Shown: positions 47,013 to 55,430 of the stretch, piece after piece
Layout of the letters: the number at the start of each line of letters is the position of its first letter
Numbering within the stretch: the stretch's first letter is position 1
Assembly: GCF_003719305.1 (NCBI RefSeq)
Contig: NZ_RARC01000005.1
Coordinates: 124,001-188,000 of the forward strand
Source: Mycolicibacterium stellerae
Lineage (GTDB): Bacteria; Actinomycetota; Actinomycetes; Mycobacteriales; Mycobacteriaceae
Direction of reading: 5' to 3'
DNA length: 64,000 bases
Made by a program: the position numbers and the translations under genes
Notes under the pieces: generated by a model
Told to the model about the DNA's origin: nothing
What the model saw: only the letters and a program-made list of their open reading frames with translations
Database searches by the model: none

Positions 47013-48274
47013 CCCCTACCGCTACCACCGAAGACGGACGAATCCGGGTCCCCGCCGACCTCGACGCGGTCACCGACGTCGGCACAGAAGACCACTCCGA
47101 CATCGACCCGGCGTCGATCGAACGGATCTGGCAGGCGGCGCGGCACTGGTATGCCGCGGGCATGCATCCGGCCATCCAGGTGTGCCTGCGGCACAACGGG
47201 AAGGTGGTCCTGAACCGGGCGATCGGCCACGGCTGGGGCAACGCCCCCGACGACCCACCCGACGCGGAGAAGGTCGCGGTCGCGACGGATACACCGTTCT
47301 GTGCGTGGTCGGCGGCCAAGTTCGTCGCGACGACGGTGGTGCACATGCTCGTCGAGCGTGGCGCCTTCTCGTTGGACGACTGTGTGTGCGACTACCTCCC
47401 CACCTACACCAGCCACGGCAAGGACCGCACCACGATCCGGCACGTCATCACCCACAGCGCAGGTGTGCCGTTCGCCACCGGTCCGCGGCCCAACCTGGAC
47501 CGGATGGACGACTCCGAGTATGCGCAGCGCAAACTCGGCGAGCTGAAGCCGATACACCGGCCCGGCCTCGTGCACATCTACCACGGCGTGACGTGGGGGC
47601 CGTTGGTGCGGGAAATCGTCTCGGCCGCAACAGGAAAGGGCATCCGCGAAATACTCGCCACCGAGATCCTCGACCCGCTCGGGTTCCGATGGACGAACTT
47701 CGGTGTCGCCGAGCAGGATGTGCCGCTCGTGGCGCCGAGCCACAACACCGGTAAGCCGCTGCCCGCACCGATGGCGAAGGCGTTCAAGATCGCTGTCGGC
47801 GGCACCATGCGCGAGATCATCCCGTTCGGCAACACTCCCATGTTCCTCACCGGCGTGGTGCCGTCGTCCAACCTGGTCTCCACGGCAGACGAGATGTCCC
47901 GGTTCGCAGAGATCCTGCGACGGGGTGGTGAACTCGACGGTGTTCGCGTGATGCAGCCCGAAACGCTACGTGCGGCGACCAAGGAATGCCGCCGCCTCCG
48001 CCCCGACATCGCCGACGGGCTCGCGCCCCGCCGCTGGGGCACCGGCTACATGCTCGGGAACAAGCGGTTCGGGCCGTTCGGCCGCAATGCGCCCGCGGCC
48101 TTCGGCAACACCGGCCTGACCAACATCGCGGTGTGGGCCGACCCGGAACGCGGTCTCGCCGCCGGGGTGATCAGCAGCGGCAAGCCGGGCGGTCACCCGC
48201 AGGCCAAGCGTTACCCGGCGCTGATGGACCGGATCACCGCCGAGATCGCGCGTCAGCGGATCTTCTCGCCGTAG
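47009..48274 (+). CDS. Beta-lactamase-like serine hydrolase (class C/EstB group)
   Basis: 421 residues from ATG 47009. SxxK is SAAK (Ser101-Lys104). The Tyr motif reads YHG (Tyr191) in GLVHIYHGVTWGPLV, in place of Y-x-N. The third motif is in AFGNTGLTN or SSGKPGG. No signal peptide, so it is cytoplasmic; that and the motifs favour an esterase or peptidase role over beta-lactam resistance. Overlaps the converging F420-type gene by 22 nt at its 3' end. Confidence 0.85.
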   Translation: MTPTATTEDGRIRVPADLDAVTDVGTEDHSDIDPASIERIWQAARHWYAAGMHPAIQVCLRHNGKVVLNRAIGHGWGNAPDDPPDAEKVAVATDTPFCAWSAAKFVATTVVHMLVERGAFSLDDCVCDYLPTYTSHGKDRTTIRHVITHSAGVPFATGPRPNLDRMDDSEYAQRKLGELKPIHRPGLVHIYHGVTWGPLVREIVSAATGKGIREILATEILDPLGFRWTNFGVAEQDVPLVAPSHNTGKPLPAPMAKAFKIAVGGTMREIIPFGNTPMFLTGVVPSSNLVSTADEMSRFAEILRRGGELDGVRVMQPETLRAATKECRRLRPDIADGLAPRRWGTGYMLGNKRFGPFGRNAPAAFGNTGLTNIAVWADPERGLAAGVISSGKPGGHPQAKRYPALMDRITAEIARQRIFSP

Positions 48275-48684
48275 ACCTTGCGCACCGTCAACGCCATCAG
48301 CACCCGGCGGTCGGACACCATCACCGACCGGTACTCGTCCCAATCCGGGTGTTCGCCCGCCGCGCTGCGGTAGTAGTCGACGAGCGCCTGGACTTCAACG
48401 CCATCCGGATCGGTTCCCGGCCCGGTCAGCGTCACCGAGCCTTCCGCGGTGGCCCACGCCCACCCGTCGGGGCTGGTGACTTCGAGAGCGGCCCGCGGGT
48501 CCCGCCGCAGATTCGCGGTCTTGGCCCGGCCTTCGGTCATCGATACATAGATGACGCCGGCGTCGCGGTCGTAGAACGGGGTGATGGGCGACAGTTGCGG
48601 CAGTCCGTTCGACTTGATCGTCGCGAGCACACCGATGCGGCTCTCGGCGAGCAGCGTGTGGGGGTCGAATCCTGAGGCGGTCAT
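48253..48684 (-). CDS. PPOX-class F420-dependent oxidoreductase (Rv1155-like)
   Basis: 143 residues from ATG 48684. IGVLATIKSNGLPQLSPITP, EGRAKTANLRRDPRAALEVT, and AGEHPDWDEYRSVMVSDRRV match Rv1155 of M. tuberculosis closely over the whole length. The family binds F420 in a split barrel and reduces biliverdin-like or quinone-like substrates in studied members. It converges on the serine hydrolase with overlapping 3' ends and is divergent from the STAS gene. Confidence 0.9.
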   Translation of the reverse strand: MTASGFDPHTLLAESRIGVLATIKSNGLPQLSPITPFYDRDAGVIYVSMTEGRAKTANLRRDPRAALEVTSPDGWAWATAEGSVTLTGPGTDPDGVEVQALVDYYRSAAGEHPDWDEYRSVMVSDRRVLMALTVRKVYGEKIR

Positions 48685-48781
48685 GCCGTGGGCAACCTGC
48701 GACCATCTGTCCGCTATTCCGGTACTGCCCGGTAAACTCGCGGTGCTGTCGCCGGTGGGGCGGACAGACCTGGAGGTAAGC

Positions 48782-49141
48782 ATGGACGGTGCGGCATCAA
48801 GTAGCTGCGCGATCGAAGAACGCCGCATCGATTCCGTCAGCGTGGTGGCGGTGGCCGGTGTGGTGGACATGCTTACGGCCCCCGACCTGGAGAAGGCGAT
48901 AGCCGAGGCCGCCAAGAATTCCCCGACCGCCGTGGTCGTCGACATGAGCGACGTCGAGTTCCTCGCATCCGCGGGTATGGGGGTGCTGATCGCCGCCCAG
49001 GATGAGCTCTCGCCGGCCATCCGGTTCGCGGTCGTCGCCGACGGACCCGCCACCAGCCGGCCGCTGAAGCTGGTCGGCGTCACGGACGTGGTCGACCTAT
49101 ACGCCACGCTCGATGAAGCACTTGGCGCCTTGACGAGTTGA
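48782..49141 (+). CDS. STAS domain anti-anti-sigma factor
   Basis: 119 residues from ATG 48782 with GGAGG 5 nt upstream. The STAS core is VVDMSDVEFLASAGMGVLI, with Ser63 as the residue that an RsbW-type kinase would phosphorylate. When dephosphorylated, such proteins bind the kinase and free a sigma factor. The RsbW-like kinase gene follows 48 nt downstream on the same strand and a PP2C phosphatase gene is nearby on the other strand. The upstream in-frame extension lies over the F420 gene and is not used. Confidence 0.92.
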   Translation: MDGAASSSCAIEERRIDSVSVVAVAGVVDMLTAPDLEKAIAEAAKNSPTAVVVDMSDVEFLASAGMGVLIAAQDELSPAIRFAVVADGPATSRPLKLVGVTDVVDLYATLDEALGALTS

Positions 49142-49189
49142 TGCTCTGACGAGTTAAAAGGGCAACTATCGGGTAGCCAGAACCCTGAG

Positions 49190-49642
49190 ATGGAAGATTC
49201 CGGGCCAAGCGACTCGAGGACACGGTTCGCACCGACGAACGTCCTCGCCGATGCCGCATCCGCCGCACAGATGCGCCAGGCGTTCGCCGGCTGGTTGAAA
49301 CGGCATTTCGCCCTCGATGCGACGAAGGTCAGCGATGTGGTGCTTGCGGTCAACGAGGCATTGGCAAACGCGGCCGAGTTCGCCTACACGACAGCGCCGC
49401 AGCCCGGCGCGATGAATTTGCTGGCTGACTATGACAGCCGCACCGCGGTGCTGTCCGTAACCGTCACCGATGAGGGTGCCTGGCGTATCGCGGACTCCGA
49501 GAGGAAAAGCATCTCCCGCGGCAGGGGCATACCCCTCATGCGCGCACTGGCCGATCGCGCCACCATCGACTCGACCCCGGCGGGCACCCGGGTCTGCCTG
49601 GAGTGGAATCACGTCGCCGCAGCGCAGAACGCGGTGACCTGA
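49190..49642 (+). CDS. RsbW-like anti-sigma/serine kinase (HATPase_c)
   Basis: 150 residues from ATG 49190. GHKL ATPase boxes: N box VLAVNEALANAAEFAY (~52-66), G1 VTDEGAW (~92-98), G2 RGRGIPLMRALAD (~110-122). It would phosphorylate the STAS protein and sequester a sigma factor. No sigma factor gene is in the window, so its target is encoded elsewhere or it controls another protein. Converges on the response regulator gene with a 6-nt gap. Confidence 0.9.
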   Translation: MEDSGPSDSRTRFAPTNVLADAASAAQMRQAFAGWLKRHFALDATKVSDVVLAVNEALANAAEFAYTTAPQPGAMNLLADYDSRTAVLSVTVTDEGAWRIADSERKSISRGRGIPLMRALADRATIDSTPAGTRVCLEWNHVAAAQNAVT

Positions 49643-49648
49643 CCTCGC

Positions 49649-50089
49649 TCATGGCTTCGGCAGCTTGACCACCTGAACGAAGAACTCGTCGATCTGCCTG
49701 ACCGCACTCATGAACTGGTCCAGATCGACCGGCTTGGTGACGTAAGCGTTGGCGTGCAGCTTGTAGCTTTTGAGGATGTCCTCCTCGGCCGAGGAGGTCG
49801 TCAGCACCACTACCGGGATGTGGCACAGATCGGCGTCGGACTTGATCTGCTCGAGAAGCTGCCTGCCGTCGTACTTCGGCAGGTTCAGGTCGAGCAGAAT
49901 CAGATCCGGCCGCGGCGCCCCAACGTGCGCACCCCGCTGGTAGAGGAAGTCGAGGCCCTCCTCGCCGTCGTGCGCGACGTGAAGGTTGTTGTTGATCTTG
50001 TTGTGCTCGAACGCTTCCCGGGTGATGAGCTCGTCGCCGGGGTCGTCCTCGACCAGGAGGACGTCGATGGCTCGAGTAGCTGATGTCAC
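49649..50089 (-). CDS. Single-domain response regulator (Rcp1-like)
   Basis: 146 residues from GTG or ATG-family start at 50089 (MTSATRAIDV). Receiver domain only: acidic pocket LLVEDDPGDE (~11-20), phospho-acceptor Asp67 in LILLDLNLP, Thr in VVVLTTSS, Lys in YVTKPVD. The long loop after Asp67 and overall length match Rcp1, the partner of phytochrome-type kinases. Start overlaps the histidine kinase stop, so it is probably the kinase's direct phosphate acceptor. No output domain. Confidence 0.92.
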   Translation of the reverse strand: MTSATRAIDVLLVEDDPGDELITREAFEHNKINNNLHVAHDGEEGLDFLYQRGAHVGAPRPDLILLDLNLPKYDGRQLLEQIKSDADLCHIPVVVLTTSSAEEDILKSYKLHANAYVTKPVDLDQFMSAVRQIDEFFVQVVKLPKP

Positions 50090-51711
50090 TCGTGTGTTCC
50101 TTCCAGAAGAGCGGTTGGGATCTCATTCGGTTCGGTCGTGGGGGTGGCGGACAGGGTGAACTGAATTCGGGTTCCCGGGCTGTAGTCCTTGTCGACCCAG
50201 ATGGATCCGCCGTGATGCTCGACGATCTTCTTGCACAACGCTAGACCGATGCCGGTCCCGCTGTACACCTCGCGGACGTGCAGGCGCTGGAAGATGACGA
50301 AGACCTTGTCGGCGAACTCGGGGGCGATCCCGATACCGTTGTCGGAAACACTGAATATCCAGTCGCCATCTTGAGCGCCGCTGCCCTGCTCACACTCGAT
50401 GACGATCTGCGGCGCGACGCCATCTCGGCGGAACTTCACCGCGTTTCCGATGAGGTTCTGCCACAACATCGTCAGCAGCGTCGGGTCGCCATCGACGGTC
50501 GGAAGCGGCTGGGCGGGCCGGTCGATCTCGGCGCTCGCCTCCCCGATCGACGTGGACAGGTTGCCGAGCGCGATCTGGAGCGTCTCCTCGAGATCGACCT
50601 CGGTGTGGGTGGAGTTCAGCCGCCCGACCCGGGAGAAGGTGAGCAGGTCGTTGATCAGGGCCTGCATGCGTTTGGCGCCGTCGACCGCGAAGCCGATGTA
50701 TTCGGCCCCGCGTTCGTCGAGCTGATCGCCGTACCGCTTCTCCAGCAGCTGGCAGAACGATGCGACCTTGCGCAACGGCTCCTGCAGATCGTGGGAGGCG
50801 ACGTAGGCGAACTGCTCGAGTTCGGCGTTGGACCGGCGCAGCTCCTCGGTCTGAACGTCGAGTGCGGTCTGTGCCGCCCGTGACGCCTCGAGTTCATCGA
50901 CGATCCGCTGCCTCATGTCCTCGACATCGGCCGCGATCGCACGGATGTCTCGTGGCCCGCGCGGCGTGATGCGTTCGGAGAAGTTTCCCTCGGTGATGCG
51001 ACGGCATGCCGCGGCCAGGGCCGCCAGCGGGCGGGTGACGGCACTTCGGACGAGCAGCGACAGAACCACGCCAAGGCCGATGAACGCCACCACCATGGCT
51101 ATCGCCAAACTGTCGCGCCATTGCCGCATGCTGTCGAGTTGCGTGATCCCCTCGGTCCGCGCCTTCCGCAGATTCTCATTCTGAGTATCGAAAAGTGCTC
51201 GGAGACTGTCGAATTCGGTCTTCCCGCGATCGGTCAGGTTGCGGCTCCCGGCAGCGGAGCCGCCGCGGCCGATATCGGCGATGATCGGCTCTGAGTACGA
51301 CGTCCGCCACGCGTCCGCCCGTTGTTCGATGTCATCCAGATTGGACATCAGTTCGGGATTGGCGCCCACTCGCTCCCGAATACTTTCTGCCGCTTGCTTT
51401 TCGGCGGCTTGGCCCGCGTAGTACGGCTCGAGAAACTGCTTGTCCGCGGTGATGACATAGCCGCGTACCGATGTCTCCTGGTCGCGCAGCGCCGACTGCA
51501 GCGCATAGGCCTGCACCCGCGCCGGTTGAATGTTGTCGATCAATTCTCGCGAAAGTTGGTCGGTGCGGTACATCAGCAGGCCGCCGGCAACCAACCCGAA
51601 CAGCACCACCACACCCATCGCCGACAGCACCAGGCTCTGCCATCCCTGCACGGTGAGCCGCCGCCCGTGTTTGCGCTTGGCTTCAGGTGCTCGCGCATGG
51701 CGGTCCGTCAT
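50086..51711 (-). CDS. CHASE3-HAMP sensor histidine kinase
   Basis: 541 residues from ATG 51711. Membrane spans ~28-47 and ~203-222 flank a CHASE3-type extracellular domain (LRDQETSVRGYVITADKQFL). HAMP ~223-275. HisKA with His307 in FAYVASHDLQEPLRKVASF. ATPase boxes: N LWQNLIGNAVKFRRDG (~416-431), G1 FSVSDNGIGIAPEF, F VFVIFQRLH, G2 GTGIGLALCKKIVEHHGG. ATG overlaps the phosphatase stop (ATGA) and its own stop overlaps the response regulator start. The middle of a three-gene signalling operon. Confidence 0.94.
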   Translation of the reverse strand: MTDRHARAPEAKRKHGRRLTVQGWQSLVLSAMGVVVLFGLVAGGLLMYRTDQLSRELIDNIQPARVQAYALQSALRDQETSVRGYVITADKQFLEPYYAGQAAEKQAAESIRERVGANPELMSNLDDIEQRADAWRTSYSEPIIADIGRGGSAAGSRNLTDRGKTEFDSLRALFDTQNENLRKARTEGITQLDSMRQWRDSLAIAMVVAFIGLGVVLSLLVRSAVTRPLAALAAACRRITEGNFSERITPRGPRDIRAIAADVEDMRQRIVDELEASRAAQTALDVQTEELRRSNAELEQFAYVASHDLQEPLRKVASFCQLLEKRYGDQLDERGAEYIGFAVDGAKRMQALINDLLTFSRVGRLNSTHTEVDLEETLQIALGNLSTSIGEASAEIDRPAQPLPTVDGDPTLLTMLWQNLIGNAVKFRRDGVAPQIVIECEQGSGAQDGDWIFSVSDNGIGIAPEFADKVFVIFQRLHVREVYSGTGIGLALCKKIVEHHGGSIWVDKDYSPGTRIQFTLSATPTTEPNEIPTALLEGTHE

Positions 51712-52928
51712 CGCGCGGAGCGCTCCACGCGGACCACCGCGATGTCGTCGGTCAGGCCGCCGTGCGCCCCTGCGCGTCTTGCGGCCTCTTCGATGAGCGC
51801 ATCGACGAACTCCGCGCCGGGCAACGCCGCATGTTCGCGCGCCAACTCCAGCAGGCCGTCCTCGCCGAGTCGTTCGTTGCCGCGCCCCGAATGTCCCTCG
51901 AAGAGTCCGTCGGTCAACAGCACCAGGCCGGTGCCCGCAGGCCAGTCCACGTGGTGATAGTCCCAATCGCCGGAGTTCAGACCGAGCGCGGGGCCGCCCG
52001 GGGGTTCCAACCACTCCACCGACCCATGCCCGTGCAGCAGCATTCCGGGATGCCCCGCCCGAACGGCGCGGAAACCCGGCCCCTCGGGTGGAATGGCGAG
52101 GCTCAGCACCGTGGCGAATATGCCCTTGCCTGCGCGCTCGGTGCGCAGAATCCGGTCGAGTCCGCGCATCCGATCCGGACCGCGCAGACCGGCGAAGGTC
52201 AGGGCCCGCCAGGCGATGCGCAGTGCCACGCCGAGCGCGGCTTCGTCGGGGCCGTGGCCTGCGACGTCGCCGATCATCACGTGCACCGTCCGGTCCGGCG
52301 TCTGGACGAAGTCGTAGAAATCGCCGCCGAGCAGGGTGTTCTCCCGGCTGGGCACGTATCGCGCGGTGATGTCGACGCCTGGGTTGTCCAGCAGCAGCGG
52401 CGACGGCGAAAGTCCACGCTCGAGGCGGGCGTTCTCCATGGCGCGAAGCTGGCTGGCGTGCAGCTCCACCGCCGTGATCTCGGCGCGCTTGCGCTCGATC
52501 GCGTAAAGCACTGCGCGCCTGAGCATCTCGGGTTCGACGCGACCCTTGACCAGGTAGTCCTGCGCGCCGGAGGCGACCGCCGAGACGCCAAAATGCTCAT
52601 CGGAGAACCCGGTAAGGACGACGATCGGCAAGTTGGCGTCGGCATTCCTGATGCGCTCGAGCGCGGCCATGCCGTCGGCGTCGGGAAGGTTGAGATCCAG
52701 CAGCACGCAGTCGGGCCGCGTCACGGACAGTTCGCGTTCGGCCTCCGACAGCGACTGAGCCCAAGCGCAGTCGATGTCGGCGGCCGCATCGGCGATGAGC
52801 TCTTCCACCAGCAGGGCGTCGCCGCGGTCGTCCTCTACGAGCAATACCGACAGCCGTCGCCCGCCCGCAGTACGGACCGTGGCCGGGTCCGGCACAGACT
52901 TGGTATACGGCTCAAGCGGCGCGCGCAT
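51708..52928 (-). CDS. Response regulator-PP2C phosphatase (RsbU/SpoIIE type)
   Basis: 406 residues from ATG 52928. Receiver ~27-145 with LLVEDDRGD, phospho-Asp78 in VLLDLNLP and Lys in YLVKGR. PP2C domain ~180-400 with metal-binding Asp203 (LLGGDFYDF) and Asp221 (IGDVAGHGPDEA), then LVLLTDGLFEGHS and TDDIAVVRV. Phosphorylation of the receiver should control dephosphorylation of a STAS protein, and one is encoded 2.6 kb away. First gene of the operon with the kinase and second regulator. The 150-nt upstream region contains a GGGTAT on the minus strand but no matching SigF -35. Confidence 0.94.
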   Translation of the reverse strand: MRAPLEPYTKSVPDPATVRTAGGRRLSVLLVEDDRGDALLVEELIADAAADIDCAWAQSLSEAERELSVTRPDCVLLDLNLPDADGMAALERIRNADANLPIVVLTGFSDEHFGVSAVASGAQDYLVKGRVEPEMLRRAVLYAIERKRAEITAVELHASQLRAMENARLERGLSPSPLLLDNPGVDITARYVPSRENTLLGGDFYDFVQTPDRTVHVMIGDVAGHGPDEAALGVALRIAWRALTFAGLRGPDRMRGLDRILRTERAGKGIFATVLSLAIPPEGPGFRAVRAGHPGMLLHGHGSVEWLEPPGGPALGLNSGDWDYHHVDWPAGTGLVLLTDGLFEGHSGRGNERLGEDGLLELAREHAALPGAEFVDALIEEAARRAGAHGGLTDDIAVVRVERSAR

Positions 52929-53078
52929 GGGTGATCACGTCCTTTACGTAACGTCACCCGGTCGCGCGACCCTCTGCTTCAGTGACAACGCCTAGACAAT
53001 ACCCACGCTACCGCCGCGCTGCCGCACACTGGTCCACCCGGCCTTCGCCTGCGCCGCGACGTTTCCTATCGTGGCTGG

Positions 53079-54269
53079 ATGAGCACCGACGCTGATCGGG
53101 TCGCCGATCTCGCCAGCAAGGTCGTGGCCGACCACGACCCGAAATCCGTCCCCATTCCCGAGTTTCTCGGCGCCTGTTATGACGCGGGGCTGTCCTGGGT
53201 GCATTTCCCGGAGGGCCTCGGCGGACTGGGGGTGTCGCGCGGCTTGCAGGCCGTCGCCGACGGCATCCTTGCGGGGGCGGGCGGTCCGGTGCCGCTCGGG
53301 CTGAACCCGATGGGATACGGGATGGCGGCGCCGACCGTGCGCGAGCACGCCCAGTCCGACGACGTCAAGCGGCAGCTGCTGCGTCCGCTGGCGACCACGG
53401 AAGACATCTGGTGTCAGCTGTTCTCGGAGCCGGGCGCCGGTTCGGACCTGGCCGGTTTGGCGACCTCGGCGGTGCCCGACGGCGACGAGTGGATCATCAA
53501 CGGCCAGAAGGTGTGGACCAGCCTCGCGCACCGCGCGCGGTGGGGTCTGCTGCTCGCCCGCACCAACCCCGACATCGCCAAGCACAAGGGCCTGACCTAC
53601 TTCGTGATCGACATGCACGGGCCGGGCGTCGAGACCCGCCCGCTACGACAGATGACCGGGCAGGCGGAGTTCAACGAGGTGTACATGACCGACGCCCGCA
53701 TCCCCGACACGCACCGGCTCGGCGGCGTCGGTGACGGCTGGCGGGTCGCGATGACGACGCTGATGAACGAGCGAAGCGCGCTCGGCGCCAGCGGCAGCAG
53801 GCGGGGTGCGGGCACGATCGCCGACGCTGTTTCGCTGTGGGCGTCGCGGCCGGATCTGCAGACCCCGGTACTGCGGGACCGGCTCACCCAGCTCTGGCTG
53901 CGCTCCGAGGCCCAGCGTCTGACGTCCGAGCGCTCACGTGCCGCGGCGACCGTTGGCGGACCGGGCCCCGAGGGCTCCATCGGCAAGTTGGTAGGCGCGG
54001 AACTGAATCAGCACATTTACCAGTGGTGCATGGATCTCCTTGGGCCGGAGGGGATTCTGTACCACGGCTACGGCATGAGCGACGGCGCGGGCGACGGCGC
54101 GGACTGGCGTGGTCCGGTGCAGCAGCGATTCCTACGCAGCCGCGCCAACACAATCGAAGGCGGCACGTCCGAGGTGATGCGCAACATCCTCGGCGAGCGG
54201 GTCCTCGGCCTGCCGGGTGATCTGCGTGCCGATGCGGGAATGGCATGGAAGGAGATTCCCCGTGGCTGA
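53079..54269 (+). CDS. Acyl-CoA dehydrogenase (FadE), first of a pair
   Basis: 396 residues from ATG 53079. FAD/substrate segments: CQLFSEPGAGSDLAGLATSA, WIINGQKVWTSLAHRARWG and, near the end, SRANTIEGGTSEVMRNILGE. It oxidises an acyl-CoA at C2-C3. It overlaps the next dehydrogenase gene by 8 bases; in mycobacteria such adjacent FadE pairs (for example FadE28-FadE29) form alpha2-beta2 enzymes for branched or sterol-derived CoA esters. Substrate unknown. Confidence 0.92.
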   Translation: MSTDADRVADLASKVVADHDPKSVPIPEFLGACYDAGLSWVHFPEGLGGLGVSRGLQAVADGILAGAGGPVPLGLNPMGYGMAAPTVREHAQSDDVKRQLLRPLATTEDIWCQLFSEPGAGSDLAGLATSAVPDGDEWIINGQKVWTSLAHRARWGLLLARTNPDIAKHKGLTYFVIDMHGPGVETRPLRQMTGQAEFNEVYMTDARIPDTHRLGGVGDGWRVAMTTLMNERSALGASGSRRGAGTIADAVSLWASRPDLQTPVLRDRLTQLWLRSEAQRLTSERSRAAATVGGPGPEGSIGKLVGAELNQHIYQWCMDLLGPEGILYHGYGMSDGAGDGADWRGPVQQRFLRSRANTIEGGTSEVMRNILGERVLGLPGDLRADAGMAWKEIPRG

Positions 54270-55425
54270 GTTCGCCTTCACCGACGAGCAGAACCAGCTG
54301 CGCGCCGCCGTGCGCAAGTTCTGCAGCGAGAACTACGACGAGCAGACGGTGCGGACCCTGATGGATTCCGATCCGCCGTTCGACGCCAAGGTGTGGGCAC
54401 GGCTCGGCGCCGAGCTCGGCGTGCTCGGGCTGTCCGTGCCGGAAGCCGACGGCGGTGTCGGCGGCACACTTGTCGACCAGGCCGTCGCGGTCGAGGAACT
54501 CGGCTCCGCGCTGGCGTGCGGACCGTTGTTCGGCACCGTGTTCCTGGCGATCCCCGCGCTGGTGGCCGCCTCGGCGGGCGAAGCGCGCGACCAGTTGTTG
54601 GCCGACCTGGTGGAAGGTCGGCGCACCGCGGCGTTCGCCGTCGCGGACCGGGCGGGAGCCTTCGACGCCGCATCGGTCACGGTCACCGCTGACGGCGATG
54701 CACTCACCGGCACCGTCGAGCGGGTCGTCGACGCGGGTACAGCCGACGATCTGCTCGTGGCCGCGCGCGGTGCCGGCGGAGTCGCCCTTTACGCCGTCGA
54801 CGCCGAGGCGCCGGAGGTGCACCGCACCGCCCTCGTCACGCTGGACCTGACCAGGCCGCAGGCCACCGTCGCGCTGTCCGGCGCGCGTGGTCGTCTGGTG
54901 GCGGGTCCGGACGAGGCGGACCGCGTCATCACCCACGCACTGCAGGTCGGTTCGGCGCTGCTGGCTGTCGAGCAGGTCGGCGCGGGCCAGCATCTGCTGG
55001 ACCTGTCGGTCGAGTATGCGAAGTCGCGGCTGCAGTTCGGCAGGCAGATCGGATCGTTTCAGGCCGTCAAGCACAAGCTGGCCGATCTGCTCGTCGACCT
55101 CGAGCACGCGCGGTCGTCGGCCTATCACGCGGTGTGGGCATTGTCGGACGGCTCCGACGATCCTGCGCTGGCCGCGAGCATCGCGCAGGCGACGGCCTCG
55201 GCGGCGCTCAGCCGGATCGCGGCGGACACCATCCAGGTGCACGGCGGAATCGGGTTCACCTGGGAGCACCAGGCGCACCTGTACTTCAAGCGGGCCAGCA
55301 CCGACGCGGCCCTGCTGGGAAGCGCCGAACAGCACAGGTCACGGGTCGCCGAGCTGGTGTTGGACAACCTCGACAGCTCCGCGGCGGGCCGGGCTCCCCG
55401 GGTCGCCGACGGCACCCCGGCCTAG
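54262..55425 (+). CDS. Acyl-CoA dehydrogenase (FadE), second of a pair
   Basis: 387 residues from GTG 54262, with GGAAGGAGA 7 nt upstream and an 8-base overlap with its partner. Features: FAFTDEQNQLRAAVRKF, GLSVPEADGGVGGTLVDQA, SRLQFGRQIGSFQAVKHKL, and DTIQVHGGIGFTWEHQAHLY, which carries the region where the catalytic acid usually sits. The central beta-domain is poorly conserved, typical of the less canonical subunit in a heteromeric pair. Converges on the SDR gene with 5 nt between stops. Confidence 0.9.
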   Translation: MAEFAFTDEQNQLRAAVRKFCSENYDEQTVRTLMDSDPPFDAKVWARLGAELGVLGLSVPEADGGVGGTLVDQAVAVEELGSALACGPLFGTVFLAIPALVAASAGEARDQLLADLVEGRRTAAFAVADRAGAFDAASVTVTADGDALTGTVERVVDAGTADDLLVAARGAGGVALYAVDAEAPEVHRTALVTLDLTRPQATVALSGARGRLVAGPDEADRVITHALQVGSALLAVEQVGAGQHLLDLSVEYAKSRLQFGRQIGSFQAVKHKLADLLVDLEHARSSAYHAVWALSDGSDDPALAASIAQATASAALSRIAADTIQVHGGIGFTWEHQAHLYFKRASTDAALLGSAEQHRSRVAELVLDNLDSSAAGRAPRVADGTPA

Positions 55426-55430
55426 CTCAA

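Noticed and set aside
47009..48274. Serine hydrolase as a true beta-lactamase
   Set aside because: No signal peptide, and the second motif is Y-H-G rather than Y-x-N; the family is more often esterase-like.
52999..53004. SigF-like -10 element (GGGTAT on the minus strand) before the phosphatase operon
   Set aside because: No GGTTT-type -35 at 15-17 nt upstream, so it does not meet the mycobacterial SigF pattern.
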